Of a DNA stretch of 64,000 nt, positions 40,401 through 48,550 are shown in pieces; position 1 is the stretch's first letter; each line of letters opens with the position of its first letter. The notes below the pieces were generated by a model. It did no database searches and had not been told where the DNA came from. It saw only the letters and a program-made list of their open reading frames with translations. Made by a program: the position numbers and the translations under genes. The stretch comes from Bryobacterales bacterium (GTDB lineage: Bacteria; Acidobacteriota; Terriglobia; Bryobacterales; Bryobacteraceae). The stretch spans positions 75,616 to 139,615 of the forward strand of contig PMUP01000023.1 in NCBI GenBank assembly GCA_003166865.1. Direction: 5' to 3'.

Positions 40401-42053
40401 TTAGAAGTATTTTCCCGCCAGCTCCGGTTTGGCTTCCACCGCCTGTTGCCAGCAGCCGCGCGCCTGGTCCTCCAGGCCGAGCGCATGCAGCGCGTGTCCG
40501 AGATTGAGGAAGGCCTCGGCGAAATCGGGCTTGTCTTGGGTCGCCCGGCGGTAACTCCGCGCGGCGTCTTCCTGCAAGTTGGATTGCTGTAGCAGGATAC
40601 CGATGTTGTAGTTCAGCTCCGGGATGCGCTCGCCGAGCTGATCGAGCTTGGCTTCCGTGTCGAGCGCCAGCACGTGATCGCCCTGATCGGTGGCCACGGC
40701 CGCCAAGCCGCGGAGCGCGTCGGTGGATTGCGGGTGGCAGGCGACGGCTTGCGTGAACGACGCCTTGGCCGATTCCAGATCGCCGGTGCGGCGCTGCGCC
40801 AGGCCGAGATCGATCAGCGCTTCCAGCCAGTCCGGACGTTTGCTGACGCAGACGCGGAAGGGCTCGATACTCCCCGCCGTGTCGCCGCGCAACAAGCGCA
40901 GATAGCCGATGCGGAACCAGGCGTCCTCGCGTTCCGGATCCACTTCCACGAGCTTCTCGATGCATTTTTCAGTTTCCGAGGGATTGCCCAGGCGTTCCTG
41001 CACGATGGCCAGATTCCAGAGGGCGGTGGTGTTTTCGGGCGCATATTGCAGCGCGCGTTCATAAGCCTTGCGAGCTTCCGGAAGATCGCCACGTTCATGC
41101 AACGTCGCGCCGAGATTGGCATAGGCGAGCGGACTGTGGGGCCGGAGTTTGAGCGCTTCGGCATAAGCTTGGCCGGCCTGTTCGAGGCGGTTGGTTTTTT
41201 GATACGCCACACCCAGGTTGAACCAGCCTTCAAACGATTTACCGGCCACCTTGACCAGTTGCGCGCCTTGTTGGGCCGCGGATTTGAAATCGCCGCGCGC
41301 CATGGCGGCCGAAATCATGCCGGCCAAGCCAGCCTGGGCGTTGGGGCGAATGCGCAGCAACTTTTCGGAATATTCGCGAACCTTATCGTTTTCTCCCTGC
41401 GCCAGCGCCGCGCCGATCATATTGGTGATTAGCTCGGCGTCGCTGGAGTTATTGGGCAGCAGCTTTTGATAGATCTCCAGCGCCTCCAGCGCGCGTCCGG
41501 ACCGATGCAGCGCGACGGCTTTGCCGTAGAGAGCTTTCTCGCTGGCTGGCTTGGCCTGCAAACATTCGTCGAAAGCCGCCAGCGCTTCTTCCAGCCGATT
41601 GCAGTGGAGCTCGGAGACAGCCACGCCCAGCTTCGCTTCCGAGAGGTTGGGATCCAGGTCCGCCGCCTTGCGGAACGCCACGCCGGCTTCCTCGTGGCGC
41701 TGCAGCTTCTCCAGGCACAGGGCCACGTTATAGGTTGCGGCTTTGTGATTGGGCTGTGTCTCCAGCACCTTCTGGTAATTCTCCAGGGCGTCATTGAACA
41801 GGCCGAGCTGAAACTCCAGGTGCGCGCGGGTCCAGATCAGCTCCGGTAAGCTGTCGCCGGCGTCAATCGCTTCGCGGATTTCGCGCAAGGCCTGCTCGGT
41901 TTTGCCGTCCATGTTCAGAGCCAGCGCCTTGACCAGCGCCGGGGATTGAACGGGCCGCTTCTCGCTTGTGGCGTCTAGCGCGTCGGTGCGGGCCAGAGCC
42001 TCGACGAGCTCGTTATCGACAAACCATAACCATTGATCGTTGGTCTTTTCCAT
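40401..42053 (-). CDS. Tetratricopeptide repeat protein
   Basis: 550 residues made almost entirely of TPR units (about 13), for example YQKVLETQPNHKAATYNVAL, YEKALQ-type helices and AYANLGATLHERGDLPEARK. There is no signal peptide, and the N-terminus MEKTNDQWLWFVDNELVEAL looks cytoplasmic. Probably a protein-interaction scaffold. Starts 12 bases after the zinc-ribbon membrane protein gene and is likely cotranscribed with it. Confidence 0.9.
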   Translation of the reverse strand: MEKTNDQWLWFVDNELVEALARTDALDATSEKRPVQSPALVKALALNMDGKTEQALREIREAIDAGDSLPELIWTRAHLEFQLGLFNDALENYQKVLETQPNHKAATYNVALCLEKLQRHEEAGVAFRKAADLDPNLSEAKLGVAVSELHCNRLEEALAAFDECLQAKPASEKALYGKAVALHRSGRALEALEIYQKLLPNNSSDAELITNMIGAALAQGENDKVREYSEKLLRIRPNAQAGLAGMISAAMARGDFKSAAQQGAQLVKVAGKSFEGWFNLGVAYQKTNRLEQAGQAYAEALKLRPHSPLAYANLGATLHERGDLPEARKAYERALQYAPENTTALWNLAIVQERLGNPSETEKCIEKLVEVDPEREDAWFRIGYLRLLRGDTAGSIEPFRVCVSKRPDWLEALIDLGLAQRRTGDLESAKASFTQAVACHPQSTDALRGLAAVATDQGDHVLALDTEAKLDQLGERIPELNYNIGILLQQSNLQEDAARSYRRATQDKPDFAEAFLNLGHALHALGLEDQARGCWQQAVEAKPELAGKYF

Positions 42054-42065
42054 TGAACCCTCTGC

Positions 42066-44399
42066 TTACTTAGCGGCGCCATTCAGGTAGCGGATGGAGA
42101 CTGATTTCACTTTCCCCCGCTCCTCTCGTTCATTCAGGAAGCCCACGCCACCGGCCTTCAACTGATCGTCGGTCCAAACGTCCACCTGCCGCCCTTGAAT
42201 GTAGGTGCTGAATTGGGGACCTCGCACGTCGGTCCGGATATTGAAGACGGTGTCGGTCTGTACCGTTAGGTCTATGGGGACTCGCCCCACTTGCGTTTGC
42301 CGTCCGTTAATCACCAGGTATTTGAAAAGCGCCACCTTGGGAGACAGTCCGGAGGGGACCGCCGTCAGCTTCATGGCGTAATAATTGTCCGGATCGGCGG
42401 CGCGAAACACCCAGCCAATGCTCTTGGTATCGATACTGGCCTGGAATTCGATGCGATAGTCGGAAAGCTTGAGCGACGGCCGGTAGATGGTGATCTGACG
42501 ATCGGCATGTAGGCCGGACGCATCTCCACCCCACCCTTCCACCCAACCACCTTCCCCTAGGATGATGCTCGGCCCGGAGCCGTCGGCGGAAATCGCGGGG
42601 TTGGACGCGGCCTTGCGAGACTTGCCGCCCCAACCCAGCCAAGTGGAACAGGCCACGACGAGAAGCGTAATGGCGATGCCTAGTTTGACCTTGAGAGAAC
42701 CCGCGACCGAGGTGTTGGCAAGCTGAACCGCTCCGAAGTTGGGCCCGATTTCCGGGGCGGGTTCGCCGGGTATCTGCCTCACTGGTTGTATTGGGTGTTG
42801 CTTCGCCGCCGGTTTTGCAATTTCCTGCGAAATTTCCTCGACAACCGGTTTTGCCGATTGCCCAGTTTCCGGCCGGGCCGGCGCTGGCGGCGCGGTCTTT
42901 GAAGCGGCAGCCTGCGATGGCAACTGGAATTTTGCGGCTGGCTTCGATGTTTCCGATGCTTTGGCCGGTGCCGGCGGCTGCTTGGGTTGCTGCTTGGGCT
43001 GGGTGATGCGGGCGGCCGGCCTCGCAGCGGGCGCGGGTTTCGATGGTACGGCGGGACGTGGCGCCGCCTGGGGGGCGCTTGCGATTGCCTTAGGCTGAGC
43101 CGGCGCGGTCAGCGGCGGGACGTAGCCGGATGCCACGGCCACCTTCGGCCGCAATGGCAGGGATTTCAGATGCGGGAGCAACGGTTCTGCTTGACTCGCG
43201 AGCCCGGCGCCTTCGATGGGAACGGGCTTGGCGGGCGGGAACATCCGGATCGCGATGTCCAGCAATTCGGTGGCTCGCCCAGGTGTTGGTTCTCCCGAGG
43301 GTGGCTGCGCTTCGGCCACGGGCACTGGTTCAGCCACCAGGGTCGCGGACTCTCCGGGCGCCGCTTCTTCCGGTTGGACATGATCCTCCTGGACCAGGTC
43401 TTCCTGGACCACCAGATCGTGGTGCAATCTGGACAAAGCGTCGAGCGATGATCCAGGGCTGTCGTCTTCGGCGGGCGCTGCTGGATCAGCTTCCGAAGGA
43501 GCGAAATCGACCGCCAGTCTGTTGTCTGGCCGGAAAACCACCACAACGCGCGAATCTTCCGCCGGGAGTTCAATTCCCGTGGAGGGCAGCTCCAGTAGCT
43601 GGGCATCTTCCACCAAAACGGCAGTCTCGAAACCGACCTCCGCGGCGATGCTTCGATCAGCGGCGAAATCGATGGCGCTGGCGGTGACTTCAATGGACAC
43701 GGGACCAGCGGAGGGTAACCGATGCGTAGTGGTCACCTTCCAGGGCGGCGTTGGCCGGCCATGCCCGTTCGCGAACTCCTGAGGCGTCAAGTTGGCTGGC
43801 GCGATCGGATGCTCCACCGGCGAGGCATTGGGCTGAAGGTCGAGCGAGACTAACGACGCGGTTGAAAGGGTGGCGGCTCCGTTTTGAAATTGCCAATCCG
43901 CAACGGCCGGCCCGGAGGAGAACTCCAGCCAGGGCTCTAAGTGGGGCGTTTCATCGGGCAAAACGGCCATCGCCGGGCTGTCGATGAGGAAATTCGCGAT
44001 TTCCATGGGTTCGGCGGCGGGTTCCGCTGCGGCTTCCTCAGGTGCGTCGCGCGATTGTTCCCCATACCGAATGCGCGCGTCGCGCGCTGTGGCATCTTCC
44101 GCGACAGATGCTCCTAAGCTGATGATTTCCAATGGCGCGGATTCCGTCACGGGCGCCTTGGCGGCGTCCGCCTCACGCACTGGCTCTTCGACGGCCGGCT
44201 CTTCCACGGCCACCGGCGTTCCGCTTGTCTGGCCGGAAGGTTGTGTCTGGTCTTTTTTCTGAGCTTGCAACAGCCGGCTAAGTGCGAGCTGGTTGTATTC
44301 ATCCTGATAGCTTTGCTTGTGCGCTTCGGAACAAAATCCGCCTCCTCCCGTGAGTCTCTTGAGTAGCGCCAACTCCTTGCCACAGTAGCGGCATCGCAT
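42066..44399 (-). CDS. Zinc-ribbon, single-span protein with a C-terminal lectin-like domain
   Basis: 777 residues. The N-terminus has CRYCGKELALLKRL and GGFCSEAH, a C-x2-C...C-x3-H zinc site. A long low-complexity Pro/Ala/Glu region (~45-560) follows, then one membrane helix (KLGIAITLLVVACSTWLGW, ~590), then a beta-rich domain of ~170 residues (VEGWGGDASGLHADRQITIY, YRIEFQASIDTKSIGWVFRA, DNYYAMKLTAV). That last part resembles concanavalin-like/LamG folds and would face outside. Upstream of and probably cotranscribed with the TPR gene. Confidence 0.75.
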   Translation of the reverse strand: MRCRYCGKELALLKRLTGGGGFCSEAHKQSYQDEYNQLALSRLLQAQKKDQTQPSGQTSGTPVAVEEPAVEEPVREADAAKAPVTESAPLEIISLGASVAEDATARDARIRYGEQSRDAPEEAAAEPAAEPMEIANFLIDSPAMAVLPDETPHLEPWLEFSSGPAVADWQFQNGAATLSTASLVSLDLQPNASPVEHPIAPANLTPQEFANGHGRPTPPWKVTTTHRLPSAGPVSIEVTASAIDFAADRSIAAEVGFETAVLVEDAQLLELPSTGIELPAEDSRVVVVFRPDNRLAVDFAPSEADPAAPAEDDSPGSSLDALSRLHHDLVVQEDLVQEDHVQPEEAAPGESATLVAEPVPVAEAQPPSGEPTPGRATELLDIAIRMFPPAKPVPIEGAGLASQAEPLLPHLKSLPLRPKVAVASGYVPPLTAPAQPKAIASAPQAAPRPAVPSKPAPAARPAARITQPKQQPKQPPAPAKASETSKPAAKFQLPSQAAASKTAPPAPARPETGQSAKPVVEEISQEIAKPAAKQHPIQPVRQIPGEPAPEIGPNFGAVQLANTSVAGSLKVKLGIAITLLVVACSTWLGWGGKSRKAASNPAISADGSGPSIILGEGGWVEGWGGDASGLHADRQITIYRPSLKLSDYRIEFQASIDTKSIGWVFRAADPDNYYAMKLTAVPSGLSPKVALFKYLVINGRQTQVGRVPIDLTVQTDTVFNIRTDVRGPQFSTYIQGRQVDVWTDDQLKAGGVGFLNEREERGKVKSVSIRYLNGAAK

Positions 44400-44720
44400 A
44401 TGGGTGTAATCGGCTTTTCTAGGCGATTAGTGAATAGGTCCTGAGGTTGTTTCTATACGGTAAAGCTCTTATGAAGACATTCTCAGGTATGAACCTTAAC
44501 ACCTTGGGTGAAACCATAGCACCTCGTACAGGCTAGGCCAGTGCAGCTATGGCTTTTGGAGTCTTCACCGGGGCGGGGCGAAATCTTTTCGCTAGTACGG
44601 AAAAGTAATGTGTTTGTCGGAAAGACCGGCTAAAGTTAGCGCCTTACACGAACGATGTTACTAGTAGCGCAGCGTGCGACGGGTTTCCACGCCAACGCGG
44701 GAGATCGTCAGGAGAGGATT
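44400..44720. other. Divergent promoter region
   Basis: About 320 bases between the zinc-ribbon gene (minus) and the roadblock gene (plus). It holds no supported gene. A small perfect hairpin GCGAAA-TCT-TTTCGC is at 44578-44592. No clear -35/-10 or -24/-12 pair was found. Confidence 0.4.
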
Positions 44721-45086
44721 ATGGTGAAACACGAAGCTTTGAAGAATCATCTGGAAAACCTTCGCAACTCGATTCCAGAGCTGCGGGGCGTGTTGCTGGC
44801 CTCCAACGAGGGCCTGCCCGTGGCGCATTCGCTTTCCAACGGCACCGATCCGAATCGGGTGGCCGCAATGGCCGCCGCAGCCTCCAGCCTGGGCCGCCGG
44901 ATTAGCGAAAGCATGGCCACCGGCACACTGTCAGAGGTGAGTATCCGCGGCGATGACGGCGTCCTGTTTGTCTACTCGGCGGGTCCCAAGGCTGTTTTGG
45001 CGGTCATGGGTCCGATGGGCGCGAACGCGGGCTTGATTCATCTGGAATCGCGCGGGATCGCCAAAGACATCGGCGACTTGTTCTAG
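44721..45086 (+). CDS. Roadblock/LC7-domain protein
   Basis: 121 residues from ATG 44721 (SD AGGAGAGG). The fold pattern LRNSIPELRGVLLASNEGLP... AAMAAAASSLGRRISESM... GVLFVYSAGPKAVLAVMGP matches roadblock/LC7 (MglB-like) proteins that bind and regulate small Ras-like GTPases. No mglA-type GTPase gene is next to it; instead the remains of a sigma-54 activator follow. Confidence 0.85.
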   Translation: MVKHEALKNHLENLRNSIPELRGVLLASNEGLPVAHSLSNGTDPNRVAAMAAAASSLGRRISESMATGTLSEVSIRGDDGVLFVYSAGPKAVLAVMGPMGANAGLIHLESRGIAKDIGDLF

Positions 45087-45110
45087 CGCCCGCGGTTACT
45101 CGCGCGCCTC

Positions 45111-45352
45111 CGCCTCAGCGTCTTTCCGCCTTCCTTGCCTCCGCTGCGCGAGCGCACCGGCGATATCCCGAAGCTGGTCCGGTATTTCACACAGAGCCGC
45201 GCGCCGTGCCCGACACTGCAACACCCCTAACGTTGGAAGACCCCGAGCGCGATCAGATTCGCCGCGTGCTGGAGCAGGCCGCGGGCGTGGTGGGCGGACG
45301 GGATGAAGCGGCGGCTCGCCTAGGGATGAAGCGCACCACGCTGCAATCGCCC
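45111..45352 (+). pseudogene. Remnant of a sigma-54 activator (FhlA/NtrC type)
   Basis: Frame 1 from 45111 reads RLSVFPPSLPPLRERTGDIP then KLVRYFTQSRA, the conserved stretch after the AAA+ sensor of sigma-54 activators. In another frame (from ~45231) follows LEDPERDQIRRVLEQAAGVV and AAARLGMKRTTLQS, the Fis-type HTH. The N-terminal two thirds, the linker and the last residues are missing. Clearly dead; the break after TTLQS marks a deletion or insertion point. Confidence 0.75.
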
Positions 45353-45488
45353 GTTAGAGTTGTGGGGCGGTTCCCCCCGGACCGCAGCCGACGCCCACGT
45401 CGGCTTTGTCACGGACCCGCAGTGCCGGACCAAGGGGCCGGCCGTGTTTGCGATTGCCTGCGGCGCATCCTGTGGATAGAGTGGAGTT

Positions 45489-45980
45489 GTGACCGCAGTG
45501 GAAGCGTACGAACTGACAACTCAGGGAGGTTCCACCGACTTTGCACGGCTGATCGCTGCGTGCGAATCGTTCGGACCCTATTGTCTGATCGGTGGTTTGG
45601 CGGTCAATTGTTATGTCGAGCCAGTGTACACGCTGGATGCTGACCTCGTCGTGGTCGCGGCGAGTCTGCCCGATCTGACGGCGCACCTTGAAGTGCAAGC
45701 ACAGGCGCCCGTTAGCGAACTTCGCATTTAGCTCAATACCGACGAACGGTACCAGGCATTCCCGGCCCGATCCGCGGATGCTAACGTCCTGGGAGTCCGA
45801 GTGAAGGTGGCTTGTCGAGAGGATGTGACGCAGGGCAAGCTCTGGGCCTACGGCGATCCCGAGCGGCGGCTGAGCAAACGCAAGAAGGACGAACTGGACC
45901 TCATCCGGCTAGCCGAGGCCTATCCCGAGTTGAAATCTCTATACCCCAACGAGCTCCGGGAGCAACTGGACCGCGGATGA
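45489..45980 (+). pseudogene. Nucleotidyltransferase-type gene with nonsense codon and deletion
   Basis: From GTG 45489: TAVEAYELTTQGGSTDFARL, CLIGGLAVNCYVEPVYTLDA, then after ELRI an in-frame TAG (45729-45731). The same frame continues LNTDERYQAFPARSADANVL, then VKVACREDVTQGKLWAYGDP, up to TGA 45978-45980. The pattern fits the AbiEii/MNT-like nucleotidyltransferase superfamily. About 15 residues seem to be missing just before the stop. The nonsense codon could come from CAG to TAG. Confidence 0.7.
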
Positions 45981-46084
45981 GAGGACCGTTGGCTGACCGG
46001 ATTCGACCACGAACGATGCTCTCCGGGAAGCGCGGATCAAGTGCCAAAATTAAAGTCTCACAAAGGGTCGTTTGTGCGATGGGA

Positions 46085-46285
46085 TTATGATGGAGGGCAA
46101 TCCTCGTCGATTAACGGCCTCCCAATTGCCGACGCCGCAGGGCTTGCGCACTCCCGTTCTCGCTTTCTGTCGATGAGAATTTCATCGCACACAGCGACGC
46201 AATCTGCACAAATGTACACGAGGTGCTCTGGTGGTGGCGTCATTGGCAGGCGATGAGATCAAAACTCCAGCGGGTATCAAAAAGG
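46085..46285 (-). pseudogene. ClpX-type C4 zinc-finger remnant
   Basis: On the minus strand one frame reads VLISSPANDATTRAP and, after a frameshift, another reads LVYICADCVAVCDEIL, together matching the KLIxSP...VYIC-x2-C-x3-C-x2-IL core of ClpX-type zinc fingers found in small stand-alone proteins. The first CxxC pair is decayed. A 52-codon frame from ATG 46243 to the stop at 46085 covers only the second half. Confidence 0.5.
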
Positions 46286-46436
46286 GTAAGTTTTGAGACG
46301 AATGCAGAAGGCCCTGAAATCAGGGGCGCCAGTCACCCGCCTCCTCCCACTCAATCCCGGCCCCTTCCAACAACATCCACCGCCAGGCACTCCAAAACGC
46401 CATCCGCCCATGCCAGAACCGAATCGGAGGCCTTCA

Positions 46437-47150
46437 ATGACAAACCCGATCGCGACGCCAATCCCAACCCCCCAACCCCTAATCCCGGAGCCTCGCACTC
46501 GCGCGAACGCGCTGCACTCCACCGGTCCTCGCACCCCGGCCGGCAAGCAGCGTTCGTCGCTCAACGCCCTGCGCCACGGCCTGACGGCCGCCTCTGCCGT
46601 CCTCCCCTCCGAAGACCCAGCCGCCTATGCAGACCATCGCCGCGGCTTCTTCGACGAATATCAACCCGCCACTCCCACCGAAACCCAACTCGTCCAGGAG
46701 CTCGCCGACACTTCCTGGCGCCTCAACCGAATCCCGCTCCTCGAAGCCGAAGTGCTCTCCCGCGCCGCCAAGCCGCCAACCGATCAGGCTGCCATCGACT
46801 TTGACATCGTCGACGCTCATCGCCTCCTCGCCAACCTCGGCATCCAGGGCCAGCGCCTCTCCCGGCAGTTCCAAAAGAGCCTCGACAAGCTCCGCGAGAT
46901 CCAGGCCGACCGTGCCGAACGCGAGCGCCGCGACCTCAAAGACGCCGCCGCCCTCCTCGAACTCCACAAACACAAAGGAGTTCCCTGGGAGCCCGCCGAT
47001 CATGGCTTCGTTTTTTTGAAATGCGATGTCGAACGCTTCGTCCAGCGCCTCAGGCTTCTCAACGAATCTCGACACATCGAATACGTGCTCTTCCACAGGC
47101 CACCGGCCACCAACAACCAACAACTAATAACCAACAACCAGCGACCGTGA
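46437..47150 (+). CDS. Conserved 'NARHSTGPRT-type' protein
   Basis: 237 residues from ATG 46437 (an earlier ATG at 46410 is possible). Signature RANALHSTGPRTPAGKQRSS followed by LNALRHGLTAASAVLPSEDP, then a helical, Arg/Glu-rich body. Genes with this signature occur in many copies in Acidobacteria and Planctomycetes (from memory), with no known function. The last 15 codons are written by an AACCA-type repeat (ATNNQQLITNNQRP), so the repeat has become part of the protein. Confidence 0.7.
   Translation: MTNPIATPIPTPQPLIPEPRTRANALHSTGPRTPAGKQRSSLNALRHGLTAASAVLPSEDPAAYADHRRGFFDEYQPATPTETQLVQELADTSWRLNRIPLLEAEVLSRAAKPPTDQAAIDFDIVDAHRLLANLGIQGQRLSRQFQKSLDKLREIQADRAERERRDLKDAAALLELHKHKGVPWEPADHGFVFLKCDVERFVQRLRLLNESRHIEYVLFHRPPATNNQQLITNNQRP
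47107..47142 (+). repeat. AACCA-type dispersed repeat, copy at 47.1 kb
   Basis: CCACCAACAACCAACAACTA followed by ATAACCAACAACCAGC, inside the last codons of the 46437 gene. It shares the word ACCAACAACTAATAACCA with the complement of the left arm of the dnaK-dnaJ copy. Confidence 0.65.
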
Positions 47151-47305
47151 GGGAGCCGGTCCCCAATCAGAACTTTTTTGTTGCGCCCCGCGCTTCCCTT
47201 GCGCCATAGTAGAACTGAAAGACCATGTAGGGCGCAGCCGAATACCGCTTTAACGAGACGTCGCGCGCTCCACGGGTCATATTTTATGGGCTCGGGCGAT
47301 TCTCG

Positions 47306-48547
47306 ATGGCGGACGACTTCCTCTTTCTCACCGAACTGCTGGGCCTCAAGGTCTATGACCTGAAGGGCCGCCGTCTCGGCCTGGTCAAAGACGCCGCGAT
47401 TGTTCCTCTGATTGATCCTTCACGCGTGGACCGGTTCCTGGTGGGCGGCGGTTGGGCGTGGCTGAGCGTCCGGCACGATCAGATTCGCTCGATTTCCCTC
47501 GACGGGATCTACCTCAAAGACGAACAGCTCACTCCGTATCATTCCGATGAGTACATGCTGCGGTTGGTCCGCGATCTGCTGGATCAGCAGATCATCGACG
47601 GGCAAGGCCGCAAAGTGGTGCGGGTCACCGATGTGACGTTCCGCATCCAGCACGAAGCCGACGGGGATGTGATCAACATTCTGGACGTCGACATCGGATT
47701 GCGGAGCATGTGGCGGCGCCTGGCGCAAGGAGTGGTTCCGCCGCGGTGGATCCGGCGCACCCAGAGCATCATTCCGCCGCACTCCATCCGCTGGGAGCAT
47801 TGCAGTATTATCGAAGCCGATCCCCAGCGGCGATTGCGGCTCAACATCAGCAACAAGATCCTGGAGAGGATGCATCCGGCGGATCTGGCGGACATCGTCG
47901 AGGATTTGAGTCCGGACGATCGCGAAGCGATTTTCGAAACCATCGACAGCGAGGTGGCGGCCGAGACCCTATCGGAGATAGAGCCGGATGTACAGGCCAG
48001 CATACTGGAATCGCTTGAAACCGAAAAGGCGGCCGACATCGTGGAAGAGATGTCGCCGCACGACGCCGCCGACGTGCTGGCGGAACTGGAGGAACAAACC
48101 TCCGAAGACATTCTCGAAGAGATGGAAGTGGAGCCCAAGGCCGAGGTGGAAGAGTTGCTCGAGTACAAAGAGAACTCGGCAGGTGGCCTGATGAACACCG
48201 AGTATGTAGCGCTGCCGGACAACACCACGGTGGAGGGCGCCATGGACGCGCTCAGAGCGCACGAAGAGATTCTGGAGAACTTGAACATGCTGTTTTTGGT
48301 GGATTCGAGCGGCCAGTTGAAGGCTTCCATTCCGCTGGCGCGATTGTTCACCGCGGCCGGCGCGACGCCATTGCAGGAGTTGGCCGCCGAGCCCCTGCTG
48401 CATGTCGACGTGGAAGAGCGGCAGGATCGAATTACCGAACTGTTCGACAAATACAACTTGCTGACGCTGCCCGTGATCGATGCCCAGGGTAAGCTTGCGG
48501 GCGTGATCACGGTCGATGAAGTGATCTCCCTACTGAGGGAGAAATAG
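47306..48547 (+). CDS. PRC-barrel / MgtE N-terminal / CBS domain protein without membrane part
   Basis: 413 residues: PRC-barrel-like N-terminus (LTELLGLKVYDLKGRRLGLV), a second PRC-like unit (~90-130), an MgtE_N superhelix (RMHPADLADIVEDLSPDDRE onward, with repeated acidic turns) and two CBS domains (GGLMNTEYVALPDNTTVEGA; LTLPVIDAQGKLAGVITVDE). In MgtE channels the N and CBS domains sense Mg2+ and gate the pore. Here the pore domain is absent and an NRAMP-type transporter follows three bases later, so this is probably a separate metal-sensing gate or regulator. Confidence 0.88.
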   Translation: MADDFLFLTELLGLKVYDLKGRRLGLVKDAAIVPLIDPSRVDRFLVGGGWAWLSVRHDQIRSISLDGIYLKDEQLTPYHSDEYMLRLVRDLLDQQIIDGQGRKVVRVTDVTFRIQHEADGDVINILDVDIGLRSMWRRLAQGVVPPRWIRRTQSIIPPHSIRWEHCSIIEADPQRRLRLNISNKILERMHPADLADIVEDLSPDDREAIFETIDSEVAAETLSEIEPDVQASILESLETEKAADIVEEMSPHDAADVLAELEEQTSEDILEEMEVEPKAEVEELLEYKENSAGGLMNTEYVALPDNTTVEGAMDALRAHEEILENLNMLFLVDSSGQLKASIPLARLFTAAGATPLQELAAEPLLHVDVEERQDRITELFDKYNLLTLPVIDAQGKLAGVITVDEVISLLREK

Positions 48548-48550
48548 CGC

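Noticed and set aside
45348..45715. A 10-base direct repeat (CGCCCGTTAG) 358 bases apart, as insertion-site duplication
   Set aside because: The second copy lies inside the nucleotidyltransferase coding sequence in its normal context, so chance is likelier.
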